Shown here piece after piece: positions 6,976 through 15,990 of a stretch of DNA of 59,917 bases (its first letter is position 1; every line of letters starts with the position of its first letter). The notes under the pieces are model-generated. The model saw nothing but the letters and a program-made list of their open reading frames with translations, did not search any database and was not told the origin of the DNA. This DNA is from Bacteroidales bacterium (GTDB lineage: Bacteria; Bacteroidota; Bacteroidia; Bacteroidales; VadinHA17). The stretch covers positions 1-59,917 of the forward strand of contig JAAZAP010000351.1 in NCBI GenBank assembly GCA_012514255.1, in the 5' to 3' direction. The position numbers were made by a program, and so were the translations under genes.

Positions 6976-8691
6976 ATGCAGTTCACAATTGAAGTAAACA
7001 ACAAAAGCATCAGGGCGGAGAAGGGTGAGACCATCCTTTCAGCCCTTAATCGCAACGGCATAATCATTCCCACCCTCTGCCGGATGGCAGAGTTCACCCC
7101 TACCGGTGCGTGCCGCATGTGCGTGGTTGAGGTGGAGGGACGCGACAGGCTCGTTACCGCCTGCTCGGCCCCGGTGGAGGAGTGGATGAAGATAAAAACA
7201 CACTCGCCGAGGGTCATCAGGGCACGCAAGACTATTGTTGAGCTGCTGCTCTCAAATCATCCTGATGACTGTCTTTATTGTGAGCGCAATCTCGATTGTG
7301 AGCTGCAGCGCCTCTCTGATGAGATGCAGGTGAGAGAACGGCGCATTCGCGGCAACAAAATCAAACCCCGTCGCGACCAGTCGAGCCCCGCCATAGTGCG
7401 CGAACTCTCCAAATGCATTCTTTGTGGCCGTTGCCTCAGGGTATGCGAGGAGGTGGTAACAGCCACATCAATAGATTTCATTGGCAGGGGACGGTATACC
7501 CATGTGGGGCCGGCCATGGACCGCGATTTCAACTTCTCAAGCTGCATACACTGCGGTCAGTGCGTGCTGGTTTGTCCCACGGGAGCACTCCATGAAAAGC
7601 ATTACCTCTCAGAAGTGCAGGAGCAGCTGAGCAGGACAGATGTAACACGGGTGATACAGTATTCGCCGCTGGTGCCCTATGCATTGGCGGAGGAGCTGGG
7701 GATAAAGTATAATCGTGACTTTGACAGGTTGCTGAATGCAGCATTGAGAAAGGCCGGTTTTGACAGGGTGTTCCTCTCCGGAGCAGGCACCGATATATTG
7801 ATAACCGAGCTTACTGATGCTGTCATCAGCGCGGAGAATCAGGAGGAAAAGAAGCCGCTGATAGTCTCGGCATGCCCCGCCTGGGTCAAATATTGCGAGC
7901 AGTTCACGCCTGAACTGCTGCCCCTGCTCTCAACCCTCAAGACACCACAGCAGATATCAGGATCTATAATTAAATCAGTTGTTCCGGTAACCGATGAAAA
8001 ACCACGGGTCTACACTGTATCAGTTACTCCCTGTACGGCAATGAAATTCGAGGCCCGTAGAGACAGCATGACCAGGAAGGGAATAAGTGATATTGATACG
8101 GTATTGACTGTCAGGGAATTGGCAAGGCTGATCGTACTTTACGGCATTGACATCACGAACATCGATCCCGAGCCGGCAGACGAGCCTATGCCGTTGCGCA
8201 GCTCAGCATCGCTCCTTGCTGAATCGGCCGGGGGAATCACTGAATCGGTACTGCGGTCGCTGGCAACAAGAAAGGGAGAGAAAGAGGCGGAAAAACCAGC
8301 ACTGAAGAAGCTGAGGAACACCGGTGTCTTCCGGGAGACCATGGTGACCATCGGCGGGAGGAGTTACTCTGTAGCCGTGGTTGACGGCCTGAAGGGATTG
8401 GAAAAGATCAGGCAGATGGTTGATGCCGGCACTAAATATGACCTCGTGGAGGTAATGGCCTGTCCCGGCGGCTGTGTCAACGGCGGCGGCATGCTGCCCG
8501 CCGGATCAAGAGAGGCAGTAAGACAGCGCTCAAGGTTCATATGGCAGACTGATGACCAGGAGGCAGTGCGCGGACCCGAGCAGTCTGCCTCGGTGGCCGA
8601 ACTGTATGGCAGGGTATTTGAACAGTGTTCCGAGCTTGCTGATAAAGAGGTATTTCATACACATTTCAGCAAGAGAGATGTTTTGCTTTAA
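6976..8691 (+). CDS. hydA: HydA, catalytic [FeFe]-hydrogenase subunit (NuoG-like N-terminus)
   Basis: 571 residues: an N-terminal [2Fe-2S] site (C35, C46, C49, C63), a His-Cys [4Fe-4S] site (H95, C99, C102, C108), two [4Fe-4S] sites (C147-C157 and C190-C200), then the H-cluster domain. L3 is canonical (EVMACPGGCVNGGG, C496 and C500). L1 is VSACPAW, so the proton-relay cysteine of TSCCP is A299. L2 is TPCTAMK, with T351 in place of the usual methionine and M356 in place of the lysine that contacts a cyanide ligand. The C-terminus ends at the usual HTHF segment with no extra [2Fe-2S] domain, unlike Thermotoga HydA. It is probably the H2-producing or H2-oxidising subunit, but with an atypical active-site pocket. 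Confidence 0.92.
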   Translation: MQFTIEVNNKSIRAEKGETILSALNRNGIIIPTLCRMAEFTPTGACRMCVVEVEGRDRLVTACSAPVEEWMKIKTHSPRVIRARKTIVELLLSNHPDDCLYCERNLDCELQRLSDEMQVRERRIRGNKIKPRRDQSSPAIVRELSKCILCGRCLRVCEEVVTATSIDFIGRGRYTHVGPAMDRDFNFSSCIHCGQCVLVCPTGALHEKHYLSEVQEQLSRTDVTRVIQYSPLVPYALAEELGIKYNRDFDRLLNAALRKAGFDRVFLSGAGTDILITELTDAVISAENQEEKKPLIVSACPAWVKYCEQFTPELLPLLSTLKTPQQISGSIIKSVVPVTDEKPRVYTVSVTPCTAMKFEARRDSMTRKGISDIDTVLTVRELARLIVLYGIDITNIDPEPADEPMPLRSSASLLAESAGGITESVLRSLATRKGEKEAEKPALKKLRNTGVFRETMVTIGGRSYSVAVVDGLKGLEKIRQMVDAGTKYDLVEVMACPGGCVNGGGMLPAGSREAVRQRSRFIWQTDDQEAVRGPEQSASVAELYGRVFEQCSELADKEVFHTHFSKRDVLL

Positions 8692-8703
8692 CAGGATAAG
8701 AGT

Positions 8704-10668
8704 ATGCTTGTATATACAATAAAAGAGCTTTGCCGTACATGCTACACCTGCGTCAGGGAATGCCCTGCCCGGGCCATACGGATAGTTGGTGGACAGGCGG
8801 AGGTGATAACCGAGAGGTGCATTGCCTGCGGAAACTGCACCAAGGTATGCAGCCAGGGAGCAAAGGTCTTTGTCAATACCACGGACCTTGTGAGGAAAGT
8901 GCTCGCCAGGCCGGTAAGGAAGGCTGCTATCATCGCTCCCAGCTTCCCTGCTGAGTTCTATGAAGGAACCGATTACCGGAAGGTGGTGGGCATGGTCAGG
9001 TCATTGGGCTTTGACTATGTGTCAGAGGTCTCCTTCGGGGCTGACCTGGTGGCACACCGATACCGCGATCTGATCAACAAGGCCGGAAAACAGAACTATG
9101 TCTCATCTGATTGCCCGGCCATAGTGTCGTTTATCAGGTTTTATCATCCTGACCTGACGGAGAACCTTGTGCCGGTGGTGTCACCCATGGTGGCAATGAC
9201 CAGGGTCATGAGGAAGAGATACGGAGATGACCTCTCCGTGGTCTTTATCGGTCCCTGTGTGGCCAAGAAAGCGGAGAACGCGGAGGTGGATGTAGCTATA
9301 ACATTCATTGAGCTTCGTGAGATGCTCCAGACAGCCGGCATCACTCCTGACTCGGTTGAACCCTCGGAGTTCGACCCGCCGCTGGGAGGGAGAGGAGCCA
9401 TCTTCCCGGTAACCAGGGGATTGCTCCAGACGGCCGGGGTCAATGATGATGCCATAACAGGAAATATTATTGCTGCAGAAGGAAGAACAGATTTCCAGGA
9501 GGCAATAAAAGAGTTTGAGCAGGGAATGATAGGAGGGCAGCATCTTGAACTGCTCTGTTGTGAGGGATGCATCATGGGTCCCGGCATGAGCAAGGGCGGC
9601 AAACAGTACAACAGGAGAGCCCTGGTAAGTACCTATGCGCAGAACAAGATGGTCACTCTTGATATTGAGGAGTGGAAGAAAAACGTGGAGTTATATGACA
9701 AGCTAGACCTCTCTGTCCGTTACCGTTCGGAGGATAAGCGCCAGATGTCAGCTGCCAGTGAGGAGGTAAAAGAGGTTCTCGCCTCCATGGGCAAACTGAC
9801 GGAGAAGGATCATCTTAACTGCGGCGCATGCGGCTATGAGACATGCTATGACCATGCCATTGCAATCATCAAGGGACTGGCCGAGGAGGAGATGTGCCTT
9901 CCGTATACTATTGAGAAACTGCACAGGTCAGTACAGGATCTGGCCCTCTCAAACGCCAAACTCACCACCATGCAGAATGCCCTCAAGCAGTCAGAGAAGC
10001 TTGCACATATGGGACAGCTGTCGGCTGGTATTGCCCATGAGCTGAATAATCCGCTTGGCGTAGTCATTATGTACAGCAACATTCTGCTTGACGAGTGCAC
10101 CCCTGAGGACCCTGTCCGCGAAGACCTCCAGCTCATTGTGGAACAGGCAGCACGATGCAAGAAGATTGTGGGAGGCCTGCTTAATTTTGCCCGCAAGAAC
10201 CAGGTGAATCACCAGTCCATTGATATCAGGAAGCTTACCGAAAACAGTGTGGCAGGGGTAGTCTTCCCTGACAATATTAAGGCTGTTATAGAGGACCGCA
10301 CCACCAGTCCTGATGCGTCTATCGATTCCGAACAGATGACCCAGGTGCTTACCAACCTCTTCCGGAATGCCATTGATGCAATGCCGGAGGGAGGGACACT
10401 GACAGTCGCCCTCGAGGATACACCGGCCGATGTGATAATCATCGTTTCGGATACGGGCAGCGGGATAAGGGATGAGGATAAACCAAAGATCTTCGAACCA
10501 TTTTTTACCACCAAGGGTCTTGGAAAGGGGACGGGCCTCGGGCTGGCAACCACCTATGGAATAGTCAAGATGCATAAGGGACAGATAACCGTTGAGGCAA
10601 ACAGTGATCCGGCCAGAGGAGCTACAGGCACCACCTTCAAAATAATCCTCCCAAGGAGACCTGAATAA
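8704..10668 (+). CDS. Sensory-type [FeFe]-hydrogenase fused to a histidine kinase
   Basis: 654 residues. The front half parallels the PAS-type sensor encoded at 2238-4115: two [4Fe-4S] motifs ([12 protein letters not shown] intact here, [11 protein letters not shown]), divergent H-cluster loops ([24 protein letters not shown]) and the CX2CX4CX16C domain (CGACGYETC onward). Instead of PAS it carries a full histidine kinase: H-box in [12 protein letters not shown] near residue 445, N-box [11 protein letters not shown]1 DTGSGI, F-box FEPFFTTK and G2 GTGLGLAT. No membrane segment is seen, so it should be cytosolic. It sits directly between hydA and two receiver genes. The likely role is autophosphorylation controlled by H2 or ferredoxin state; the signal is inferred. 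Confidence 0.88.
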   Translation: MLVYTIKELCRTCYTCVRECPARAIRIVGGQAEVITERCIACGNCTKVCSQGAKVFVNTTDLVRKVLARPVRKAAIIAPSFPAEFYEGTDYRKVVGMVRSLGFDYVSEVSFGADLVAHRYRDLINKAGKQNYVSSDCPAIVSFIRFYHPDLTENLVPVVSPMVAMTRVMRKRYGDDLSVVFIGPCVAKKAENAEVDVAITFIELREMLQTAGITPDSVEPSEFDPPLGGRGAIFPVTRGLLQTAGVNDDAITGNIIAAEGRTDFQEAIKEFEQGMIGGQHLELLCCEGCIMGPGMSKGGKQYNRRALVSTYAQNKMVTLDIEEWKKNVELYDKLDLSVRYRSEDKRQMSAASEEVKEVLASMGKLTEKDHLNCGACGYETCYDHAIAIIKGLAEEEMCLPYTIEKLHRSVQDLALSNAKLTTMQNALKQSEKLAHMGQLSAGIAHELNNPLGVVIMYSNILLDECTPEDPVREDLQLIVEQAARCKKIVGGLLNFARKNQVNHQSIDIRKLTENSVAGVVFPDNIKAVIEDRTTSPDASIDSEQMTQVLTNLFRNAIDAMPEGGTLTVALEDTPADVIIIVSDTGSGIRDEDKPKIFEPFFTTKGLGKGTGLGLATTYGIVKMHKGQITVEANSDPARGATGTTFKIILPRRPE

Positions 10669-10715
10669 CAATGAATGTGAATGAATGATAATTAGTATAA
10701 AAACAAATAGTTATA

Positions 10716-11108
10716 ATGAATAAAGTATATACAGTCCTGCTGGTTGATGATGACCCCGATTATCTTTTCCAGGTCGCCTTTTACCTCCGTAAGGCGGGTT
10801 TTGAGGTTATTGCCGTGGAGAGCCAGGCTGAAGCGGAGCAGGTCATTGCAAAAATGAAACCGGATATAGCTATCTTTGATCTTATGATGGAGAGTGATGA
10901 CAGCGGCTTCATTCTCTGTTACAAGCTCAAGAGGAGGTATCCCGAAGTACCGGTGATACTGGCTACTGCAGTCTCACGTGAGACCGGAATCACCTTCGGA
11001 CTGAGCGGGGAGCAGGACCGCGACTGGATCAGGGCTGACCTCTACCTCGAGAAAGGAGTCAGACCCGAGCAACTTGAACAGGAGGTAAGAAAGCTCTTAA
11101 AGATCTGA
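10716..11108 (+). CDS. Single-domain response regulator (CheY-like)
   Basis: 130 residues forming one receiver domain: the acidic pair in LVDDDPD, the phospho-acceptor Asp in IFDLMME, the conserved hydroxyl residue in LATA and the Lys in LEKGV. There is no output domain. It lies 47 bp after the hydrogenase-kinase gene and two bases before the next gene, so it is a likely first phosphate acceptor in a relay. The family usually works by protein contact or as a phosphotransfer step. Confidence 0.88.
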   Translation: MNKVYTVLLVDDDPDYLFQVAFYLRKAGFEVIAVESQAEAEQVIAKMKPDIAIFDLMMESDDSGFILCYKLKRRYPEVPVILATAVSRETGITFGLSGEQDRDWIRADLYLEKGVRPEQLEQEVRKLLKI

Positions 11109-11110
11109 CA

Positions 11111-12259
11111 ATGGCACAGTTGAAGATTTTGGTTGTAGATGACGAACCCGGTATCCGCTCTGGCGTGTCAAGGATACTGGGCAATTTTCATGTAACCTAT
11201 CCTTTTATGGATGAGGATTATACGTTTCAGATACTGGAAGCAGCCACAGGTGAGGAGGGAATAGAGATAATTGACCGGGAGATGCCTGATATCCTGCTTC
11301 TTGACAACAAGCTACCGGGTATACAGGGGGTTGAGGTTCTGGAATATGTCAGGAAAAAGAACTATGACATTGTTGTGGCTATGATCACGTCATATGCCTC
11401 AATTGATGTGGCCGTAAAAGCGCACAGTGACGGAGCCATCGATTTTATCCCCAAGCCGTTCACACCGCAGGAGCTGAAGTCTTCAATTGAGCAGATCACC
11501 AAACAGCAGTACCTGCGCAGGATAACCCATAAGCTTAAGGTTGAAGGCAGGAAGGTACGGTTCCAGTTCCTCTCTGTGCTGTCGCACGAGCTGAAGGCAC
11601 CGCTGAATGCAGTGGAAGGGTATCTCAAGATGATGCAGGAGAGACAGATGGGAGACTCCCTCGACGAATATGCTTCTGCCATAGAGAGATCACTTCAGCG
11701 CATTGACAGCATGAGGCACCTGATCATGGACCTGCTCGACTTCACAAAGGTGAGTTTTGAGAGACAGATGGAAAAGATGCAGAACATTGACCTGCGCGAA
11801 CTGGCCTCCATGGCAGTGGTGACCGTTAGTCCGTATGCCATACACAAGGACATACGGTTTGTTACCGAGGTCAATGGATGTGAGACCATCTGGGCCGATC
11901 CCAATGATTTCGAGATAATCATGAATAATCTCGTTTCCAATGCTGTCAAATACAATAGCCAGGGAGGAACGGTAACAATAACCCTTGATTGCAATGAGAA
12001 CGAATTCTCCCTTTCGGTGGCTGACACAGGCATAGGAATGAACAGTGAAGAGCGCGAAATGCTTTTTGAAGAGTTCTCAAGGATACGCAATGACAAGACC
12101 CGCAACATCAGCGGGAGCGGTCTGGGCCTCTCAATAGTCAAAAAGGTAGTCGATCTGTATCATGGCGTGATAAACGTGGAAAGTGCCCCCGACAAAGGAT
12201 CAGTCTTCACGGTGATAATACCCAGGTCACAGGTTTCTAATCTAAAGACCGGAATATGA
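11111..12259 (+). CDS. Receiver-histidine kinase hybrid protein
   Basis: 382 residues: an N-terminal receiver (VVDDEPG, acceptor Asp in LLLDNKLPG, Lys in PKPFTP), a helical linker, a HisKA domain with H-box VLSHELKAPLN near residue 160, and an HATPase domain (NNLVSNAVKY, DTGIGM, GSGLGLSI). The receiver-first order fits a kinase whose activity is set by an upstream kinase, here probably the hydrogenase-kinase two genes before. No membrane segment or DNA-binding domain is present. Its TGA overlaps the rex ATG (ATGA), tying its synthesis to that repressor. Confidence 0.88.
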   Translation: MAQLKILVVDDEPGIRSGVSRILGNFHVTYPFMDEDYTFQILEAATGEEGIEIIDREMPDILLLDNKLPGIQGVEVLEYVRKKNYDIVVAMITSYASIDVAVKAHSDGAIDFIPKPFTPQELKSSIEQITKQQYLRRITHKLKVEGRKVRFQFLSVLSHELKAPLNAVEGYLKMMQERQMGDSLDEYASAIERSLQRIDSMRHLIMDLLDFTKVSFERQMEKMQNIDLRELASMAVVTVSPYAIHKDIRFVTEVNGCETIWADPNDFEIIMNNLVSNAVKYNSQGGTVTITLDCNENEFSLSVADTGIGMNSEEREMLFEEFSRIRNDKTRNISGSGLGLSIVKKVVDLYHGVINVESAPDKGSVFTVIIPRSQVSNLKTGI

Positions 12260-12891
12260 AAACACTCCCCGGAAAGACTGTTGAACGTCTCAGCCAGTAC
12301 AGGAGAGCCCTTGCCGCTACCCTGGCTGCCAATCGCAGTTATGTTTTCTCGCATGAGCTTGCTTCTATGTTGCATATCACAGCCGTACAGGTGCGGCGTG
12401 ATCTGATGCTCATAGGCTACGGCAGCGTGATGCGAAAGGGCTATGACGTGAGAGAACTGATAAAAACAATCGGTTTGATAATTGATGCACCCAGCGGACT
12501 TAATGTGGCAATCATCGGTATGGGTAACCTGGGAAGAGCCATCACAGGTTACTTTAAGGGCAGGCGTACCAATATGAATGTGGTGGCTGCTTTTGATGTT
12601 GATCCTCAGAAAGTTGATAAAGTAGTAGCCGGGGTCAGATGTCATAACATTAATCAGTTAAGGAGCCTGAGAGAGGAACTTGACATCTCTGTTGCAGTTA
12701 TGGCCGTCCCCGCTGATCAGGCGGTATCTGTTGCCTCCATGCTGGTCAGTAGCGGAATACGAGGCATAATGAACTTCACAACTGTTCCGCTGAATGTACC
12801 TGATACCGTTTATCTTGAGGAGTTTGATATGATAACCTCAATAGAGAAAGTGGCATACTTTGTCAAAGAAAACCAGCAGCCTGCAGGGTAA
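12256..12891 (+). CDS. rex: Rex, NADH/NAD+-sensing transcriptional repressor
   Basis: 211 residues with an N-terminal winged helix (SHELASMLHITAVQVRRDL) and a Rossmann domain (VAIIGMGNLGRAI), the standard Rex layout; the domain-swapped C-terminal helix region (IEKVAYFVKEN) is also present. Rex leaves DNA when NADH is high and so derepresses fermentative redox genes. It overlaps the upstream kinase gene by four bases and the downstream ribF-like start by one (TAATG). Two Rex-like dyads lie at the promoter of this operon (4475-4509), pointing to feedback control of the hydrogenase together with its own repressor. Confidence 0.93.
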   Translation: MKTLPGKTVERLSQYRRALAATLAANRSYVFSHELASMLHITAVQVRRDLMLIGYGSVMRKGYDVRELIKTIGLIIDAPSGLNVAIIGMGNLGRAITGYFKGRRTNMNVVAAFDVDPQKVDKVVAGVRCHNINQLRSLREELDISVAVMAVPADQAVSVASMLVSSGIRGIMNFTTVPLNVPDTVYLEEFDMITSIEKVAYFVKENQQPAG

Positions 12892-13802
12892 TGAGAATTT
12901 TCAGGAGCTTTGAGGAGGCATCGGTAATTCAATCACCCGTGGTGACCACTGGTACTTTTGACGGCGTTCACATCGGCCACAGGACAATCATCAAAAGGCT
13001 GAAAAAACTTGCCTCCGAACATAACGGCGAGAGCGTACTCATAACATTTCATCCCCATCCCAGGGTGGTCCTCTATCCTGAGACAGCCGGCAAGGGACTT
13101 AAGCTCATCTGCTCACAGGAGGAGAAGATAGAGCTGCTGCGCAAGGCGGGCCTGGACAATATCATCATTATTGAGTTTACACGCGATTTTTCGCATATCA
13201 CAAGTAAGGAATTCGTGAGAGATATTCTCTGTGGTACCCTTGGGGCAAAGGTGATAGTGGTGGGTCATAATCATCACTTCGGATTCAACCAGCAGGGAGA
13301 CTACCATACGCTGTGGGCGTGGAGGGAGGAGTACGGCTTTGAAGCTGAAGAGATACCAATGCAGGAGGTACAGAATGAGACAGTCAGCTCAACACGTATA
13401 AGGCAGGCACTGACAGAGGGATACATCCAGCGTGCCAATGCCTATCTTGACCATTTCTATCTTGTCATTGGCACTGCAGTAAAAGAGGATCCGGCCATAA
13501 GTCCCCAGGTACCGATGATACGCATTCCCATAACTGATGTTACCAAACTCCTGCCAGCGCCAGGTCTGTACGCTGTATCATGCGCAGCAGAGACATTTTA
13601 CTCAAGGGGGATGGTGTTTATCCCTGGCAATGGCTCGCCATTACCTGACCTGTTCCTCCACCTGGAGAACTATGAGAGTGATATCCCGGGAAAGAGGATG
13701 ACACTCTTCTTTCATAAACGACTGGATGCGAGTCGACTTGTGGCTGCTCCGGCAAAAGCACTTGTTGCCGGAGCAGGGGAAATGGAGGAGCTGATCTTCT
13801 GA
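12891..13802 (+). CDS. ribF: RibF-like protein: FAD synthetase domain with an eroded riboflavin kinase domain
   Basis: 303 residues. The N-terminal nucleotidyltransferase domain is intact: GTFDGVHIGH, the HPHPRVVL region, VVGHNHHFG and SSTRIR near 180. The C-terminal part has the size of a riboflavin kinase domain, but the PTAN motif that binds ATP and Mg2+ is missing: VPMIRIPI stands where GFPTANI is expected, and the later catalytic-Glu segment is not clear. It may therefore only adenylylate FMN, or it may be a divergent full enzyme. A flavin gene here is sensible because HydB needs FMN. A second, normal ribF elsewhere in the genome would be expected. Confidence 0.75.
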   Translation: MRIFRSFEEASVIQSPVVTTGTFDGVHIGHRTIIKRLKKLASEHNGESVLITFHPHPRVVLYPETAGKGLKLICSQEEKIELLRKAGLDNIIIIEFTRDFSHITSKEFVRDILCGTLGAKVIVVGHNHHFGFNQQGDYHTLWAWREEYGFEAEEIPMQEVQNETVSSTRIRQALTEGYIQRANAYLDHFYLVIGTAVKEDPAISPQVPMIRIPITDVTKLLPAPGLYAVSCAAETFYSRGMVFIPGNGSPLPDLFLHLENYESDIPGKRMTLFFHKRLDASRLVAAPAKALVAGAGEMEELIF

Positions 13803-13883
13803 TAAGCTGAACCACAGTTGGCTTTTTGCCGTATTTTTGCGTGTTAATTTCCTGGTGGGGGGAGAGAACAAAAAAGTAGCGAA

Positions 13884-15305
13884 ATGAAATTTGATCCTGA
13901 AAAATGTAGCATTCCCGACCGTCGGATGGAACCGTTCATCGATCCTGCCGAGCTGTGGTCATTCCTGAATAACAATAAGGCTGACAGGGTGAGAGTAAGG
14001 GAACTGATTGCAAAGTCGCTCTCGAAGGAGCGCCTCACCCTTGCGGATACAGCTGTCCTGATCAATGCCGAAGGTGATCTGGTGGAGGAGATAAAGGCAG
14101 GAGCCCGCGAGCTTAAGAAAAAGGTCTATGGTAACAGGATAGTGCTGTTCGCACCTCTCTACATAGGTAACAAGTGCACCAACAACTGCCAGTACTGCGG
14201 CTTCAGGGTCACCAACAAGGATGCAAAGCGTAAAACCCTCTCCGATGCCGAGATAACAGCAGAGGTTGAAGCTTTAGAGGATAATGGGCAGAAGAGACTG
14301 ATACTTGTTTACGGAGAACATCCGGAATATGGCCCGGAGTATATTGCACATACTGTGCGCCTGGTCTATGATATCAAGAAAGACCGTGGTGAGATACGCA
14401 GGGTGAACATCAATGCTGCTCCCCTGGATATAGACGGCTTCCGAACGGTTGGCAGGGCTGGCATAGGCACCTACCAGATCTTCCAGGAGACCTATGACCC
14501 GGAGGCCTACACATGGTATCACCTGGGAGGCAAAAAGAAAGACTACAAATGGCGGCTGACAGCTCTCGACAGGGCCCAGGAGGCAGGTATTGATGATGTA
14601 GGCATTGGCGCTCTCTTCGGCCTGTATGACTGGAGGTTCGAGGTGATGGGCCTGGTCAGGCATACCAACCACCTGGAGGCCTGCTATAATGTTGGCCCGC
14701 ATACAATATCCTTCCCAAGGATAAAGGATGCACTGGCGCTGAACCTGAATCCGAAGTACTATGTCAATGATGACGATTTTAAGAAGCTGATAGCAATCCT
14801 TCGCCTTGCGGTGCCATATACCGGACTCATCCTGACCGCCAGGGAGGCCCCGGCAGTGCGCTCCGAAGCAATGGCCTTTGGTGTCTCACAGATAGACGGC
14901 GGAACAAAACTGGAACTGGGTGGTTACGCAGCATCGAAGAATGCCGAGCAGAACCTCAACCGCGAACAGTTCAAGATCAATGATGAAAGGTCATTGGCCG
15001 ACGTCATCAATGAACTGATAGACAACGACTATATTCCATCATTCTGCACCGCATGCTACCGACTCGGCCGCACAGGTGAACATTTCATGGAGTTTTCGGT
15101 ACCGGGCTTCATCAAGCGTTACTGTACCCCCAACGCCATACTGACCCTTTCGGAGTATATCGTTGACTACGCCTCGCCTGAGCTGGCCGTGAAGGGATGG
15201 AAGGCCATTGAAAAGAACATGGCAGATCTCGATGAGGGAATGAAGCAGAGTATCAGGAAGAAGATTGAACGTATCAGGAATGGGGAGAGAGACCTTTACT
15301 ATTAA
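13884..15305 (+). CDS. hydG: HydG, radical SAM maturase of the [FeFe]-hydrogenase H-cluster
   Basis: 473 residues. The radical SAM cluster motif CTNNCQYCG (CX3CX2C) lies near residue 97. The C-terminal second cluster is marked by CTACYR and a cysteine in KRYCTP, in the CX2CX22C arrangement near 387-413 that separates HydG from ThiH. HydG cleaves tyrosine to give the CO and CN ligands of the diiron subcluster. It follows the ribF-like gene after 81 bp and precedes the TM1266-like gene by 11 bp. Length and motifs are normal. Confidence 0.95.
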   Translation: MKFDPEKCSIPDRRMEPFIDPAELWSFLNNNKADRVRVRELIAKSLSKERLTLADTAVLINAEGDLVEEIKAGARELKKKVYGNRIVLFAPLYIGNKCTNNCQYCGFRVTNKDAKRKTLSDAEITAEVEALEDNGQKRLILVYGEHPEYGPEYIAHTVRLVYDIKKDRGEIRRVNINAAPLDIDGFRTVGRAGIGTYQIFQETYDPEAYTWYHLGGKKKDYKWRLTALDRAQEAGIDDVGIGALFGLYDWRFEVMGLVRHTNHLEACYNVGPHTISFPRIKDALALNLNPKYYVNDDDFKKLIAILRLAVPYTGLILTAREAPAVRSEAMAFGVSQIDGGTKLELGGYAASKNAEQNLNREQFKINDERSLADVINELIDNDYIPSFCTACYRLGRTGEHFMEFSVPGFIKRYCTPNAILTLSEYIVDYASPELAVKGWKAIEKNMADLDEGMKQSIRKKIERIRNGERDLYY

Positions 15306-15316
15306 AACTGGAAATT

Positions 15317-15841
15317 ATGGTCAGATTATTGGGCATTAAGATTACTGACAGGATCAAGGAGGCAGGACTGGTCCAGAAAGCACTCTCGGAACATGCTGCC
15401 GTGGTCAGTACGAGACTTGGATTTCACGAGCTGAACCCTGAGGTGTGCGGCCGTGAAGGTTTCATGGTTATCCACATTGCAGGTCAGGCTGACGACTGTG
15501 AGGATCTGGTTGCAAAGCTGAAGAGTATTGAGGGGCTGTTCGTTAAGGAGATGGTGTTCTCGCATGGTCTGGCTGATGCTCCCATGGAGTGCGAAGGCAC
15601 TACCATACTTGGGATTATGGTACCGAAACGTGATGACCTGGGGCCGGCGGTGCAGGCACTGCTTACCACCTACGGGTGTGTTATCCGCACCAGACTGGGA
15701 GTCAATGAGATATATTTCGGTGAGCCGGCCGGGCTGATCATCCTTGAACTGGCAGGCGACAGGGGCCAGTATGCCTCCCTGGAGCGCTCACTGCGCGAGA
15801 TAGAGGAGATAGCCATTGGCCGTATCTGCTTTCCTGCCTGA
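15317..15841 (+). CDS. Duplicated TM1266-like iron-only hydrogenase system regulator
   Basis: 174 residues made of two ~80-residue repeats. Repeat 1 runs about 1-83 (LLGIKITDR...VVSTRLGFHE...GFMVIHIAG) and repeat 2 about 94-174 (ILGIMVPKR...VIRTRLGVNE...GLIILELAG). Each resembles the small ACT/NikR-fold TM1266 family that accompanies hydrogenase maturases and is usually a single ~80-residue unit. The molecular role of the family is not established. It is the last gene of the hyd operon. Its 3' end contains the first copy of a ~75-bp repeat that continues into the spacer. Confidence 0.8.
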   Translation: MVRLLGIKITDRIKEAGLVQKALSEHAAVVSTRLGFHELNPEVCGREGFMVIHIAGQADDCEDLVAKLKSIEGLFVKEMVFSHGLADAPMECEGTTILGIMVPKRDDLGPAVQALLTTYGCVIRTRLGVNEIYFGEPAGLIILELAGDRGQYASLERSLREIEEIAIGRICFPA

Positions 15842-15990
15842 GGGAAAAACTGACGCTGTTTCTGCATTCACTCCTCAGGGGAGACCAATAATATCCGTAT
15901 CTGCTCTCCGGCCTGACCACGGGGAATGAGTTTATCTGTTATACTTCACTGAGGGATAGTGCTAATATCCGTACCTGCCTTCCGGCCTTA
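15816..15990. repeat. Degenerate ~75-bp tandem repeat across the hyd operon / M14 gene junction
   Basis: CCGTATCTGC-like cores occur at 15820, 15895 and 15969 (spacing 75 and 74 bp), each followed by TTTCC/CTCCGG/TTCCGG and GCCTGA or GCCTTA. Copy 1 encodes the end of the TM1266-like protein, copy 2 is intergenic, and copy 3 encodes the last residues of the M14 peptidase on the other strand. The regions between the cores are only weakly alike. Confidence 0.6.

Noticed and set aside
6976..8691. HydA truncated by frameshift
   Set aside because: The protein reaches the usual HTHF end of the H-cluster domain; only the optional C-terminal [2Fe-2S] extension is absent.
8704..10668. A second catalytic hydrogenase
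   Set aside because: The H-cluster loops are of the divergent sensory form and the protein ends in a complete histidine kinase.
15738..15920. Small minus-strand gene with repeated RPESRYG-like peptides
   Set aside because: The peptide repeat is a by-product of the ~75-bp DNA repeat, and most of the frame overlaps the TM1266-like gene.
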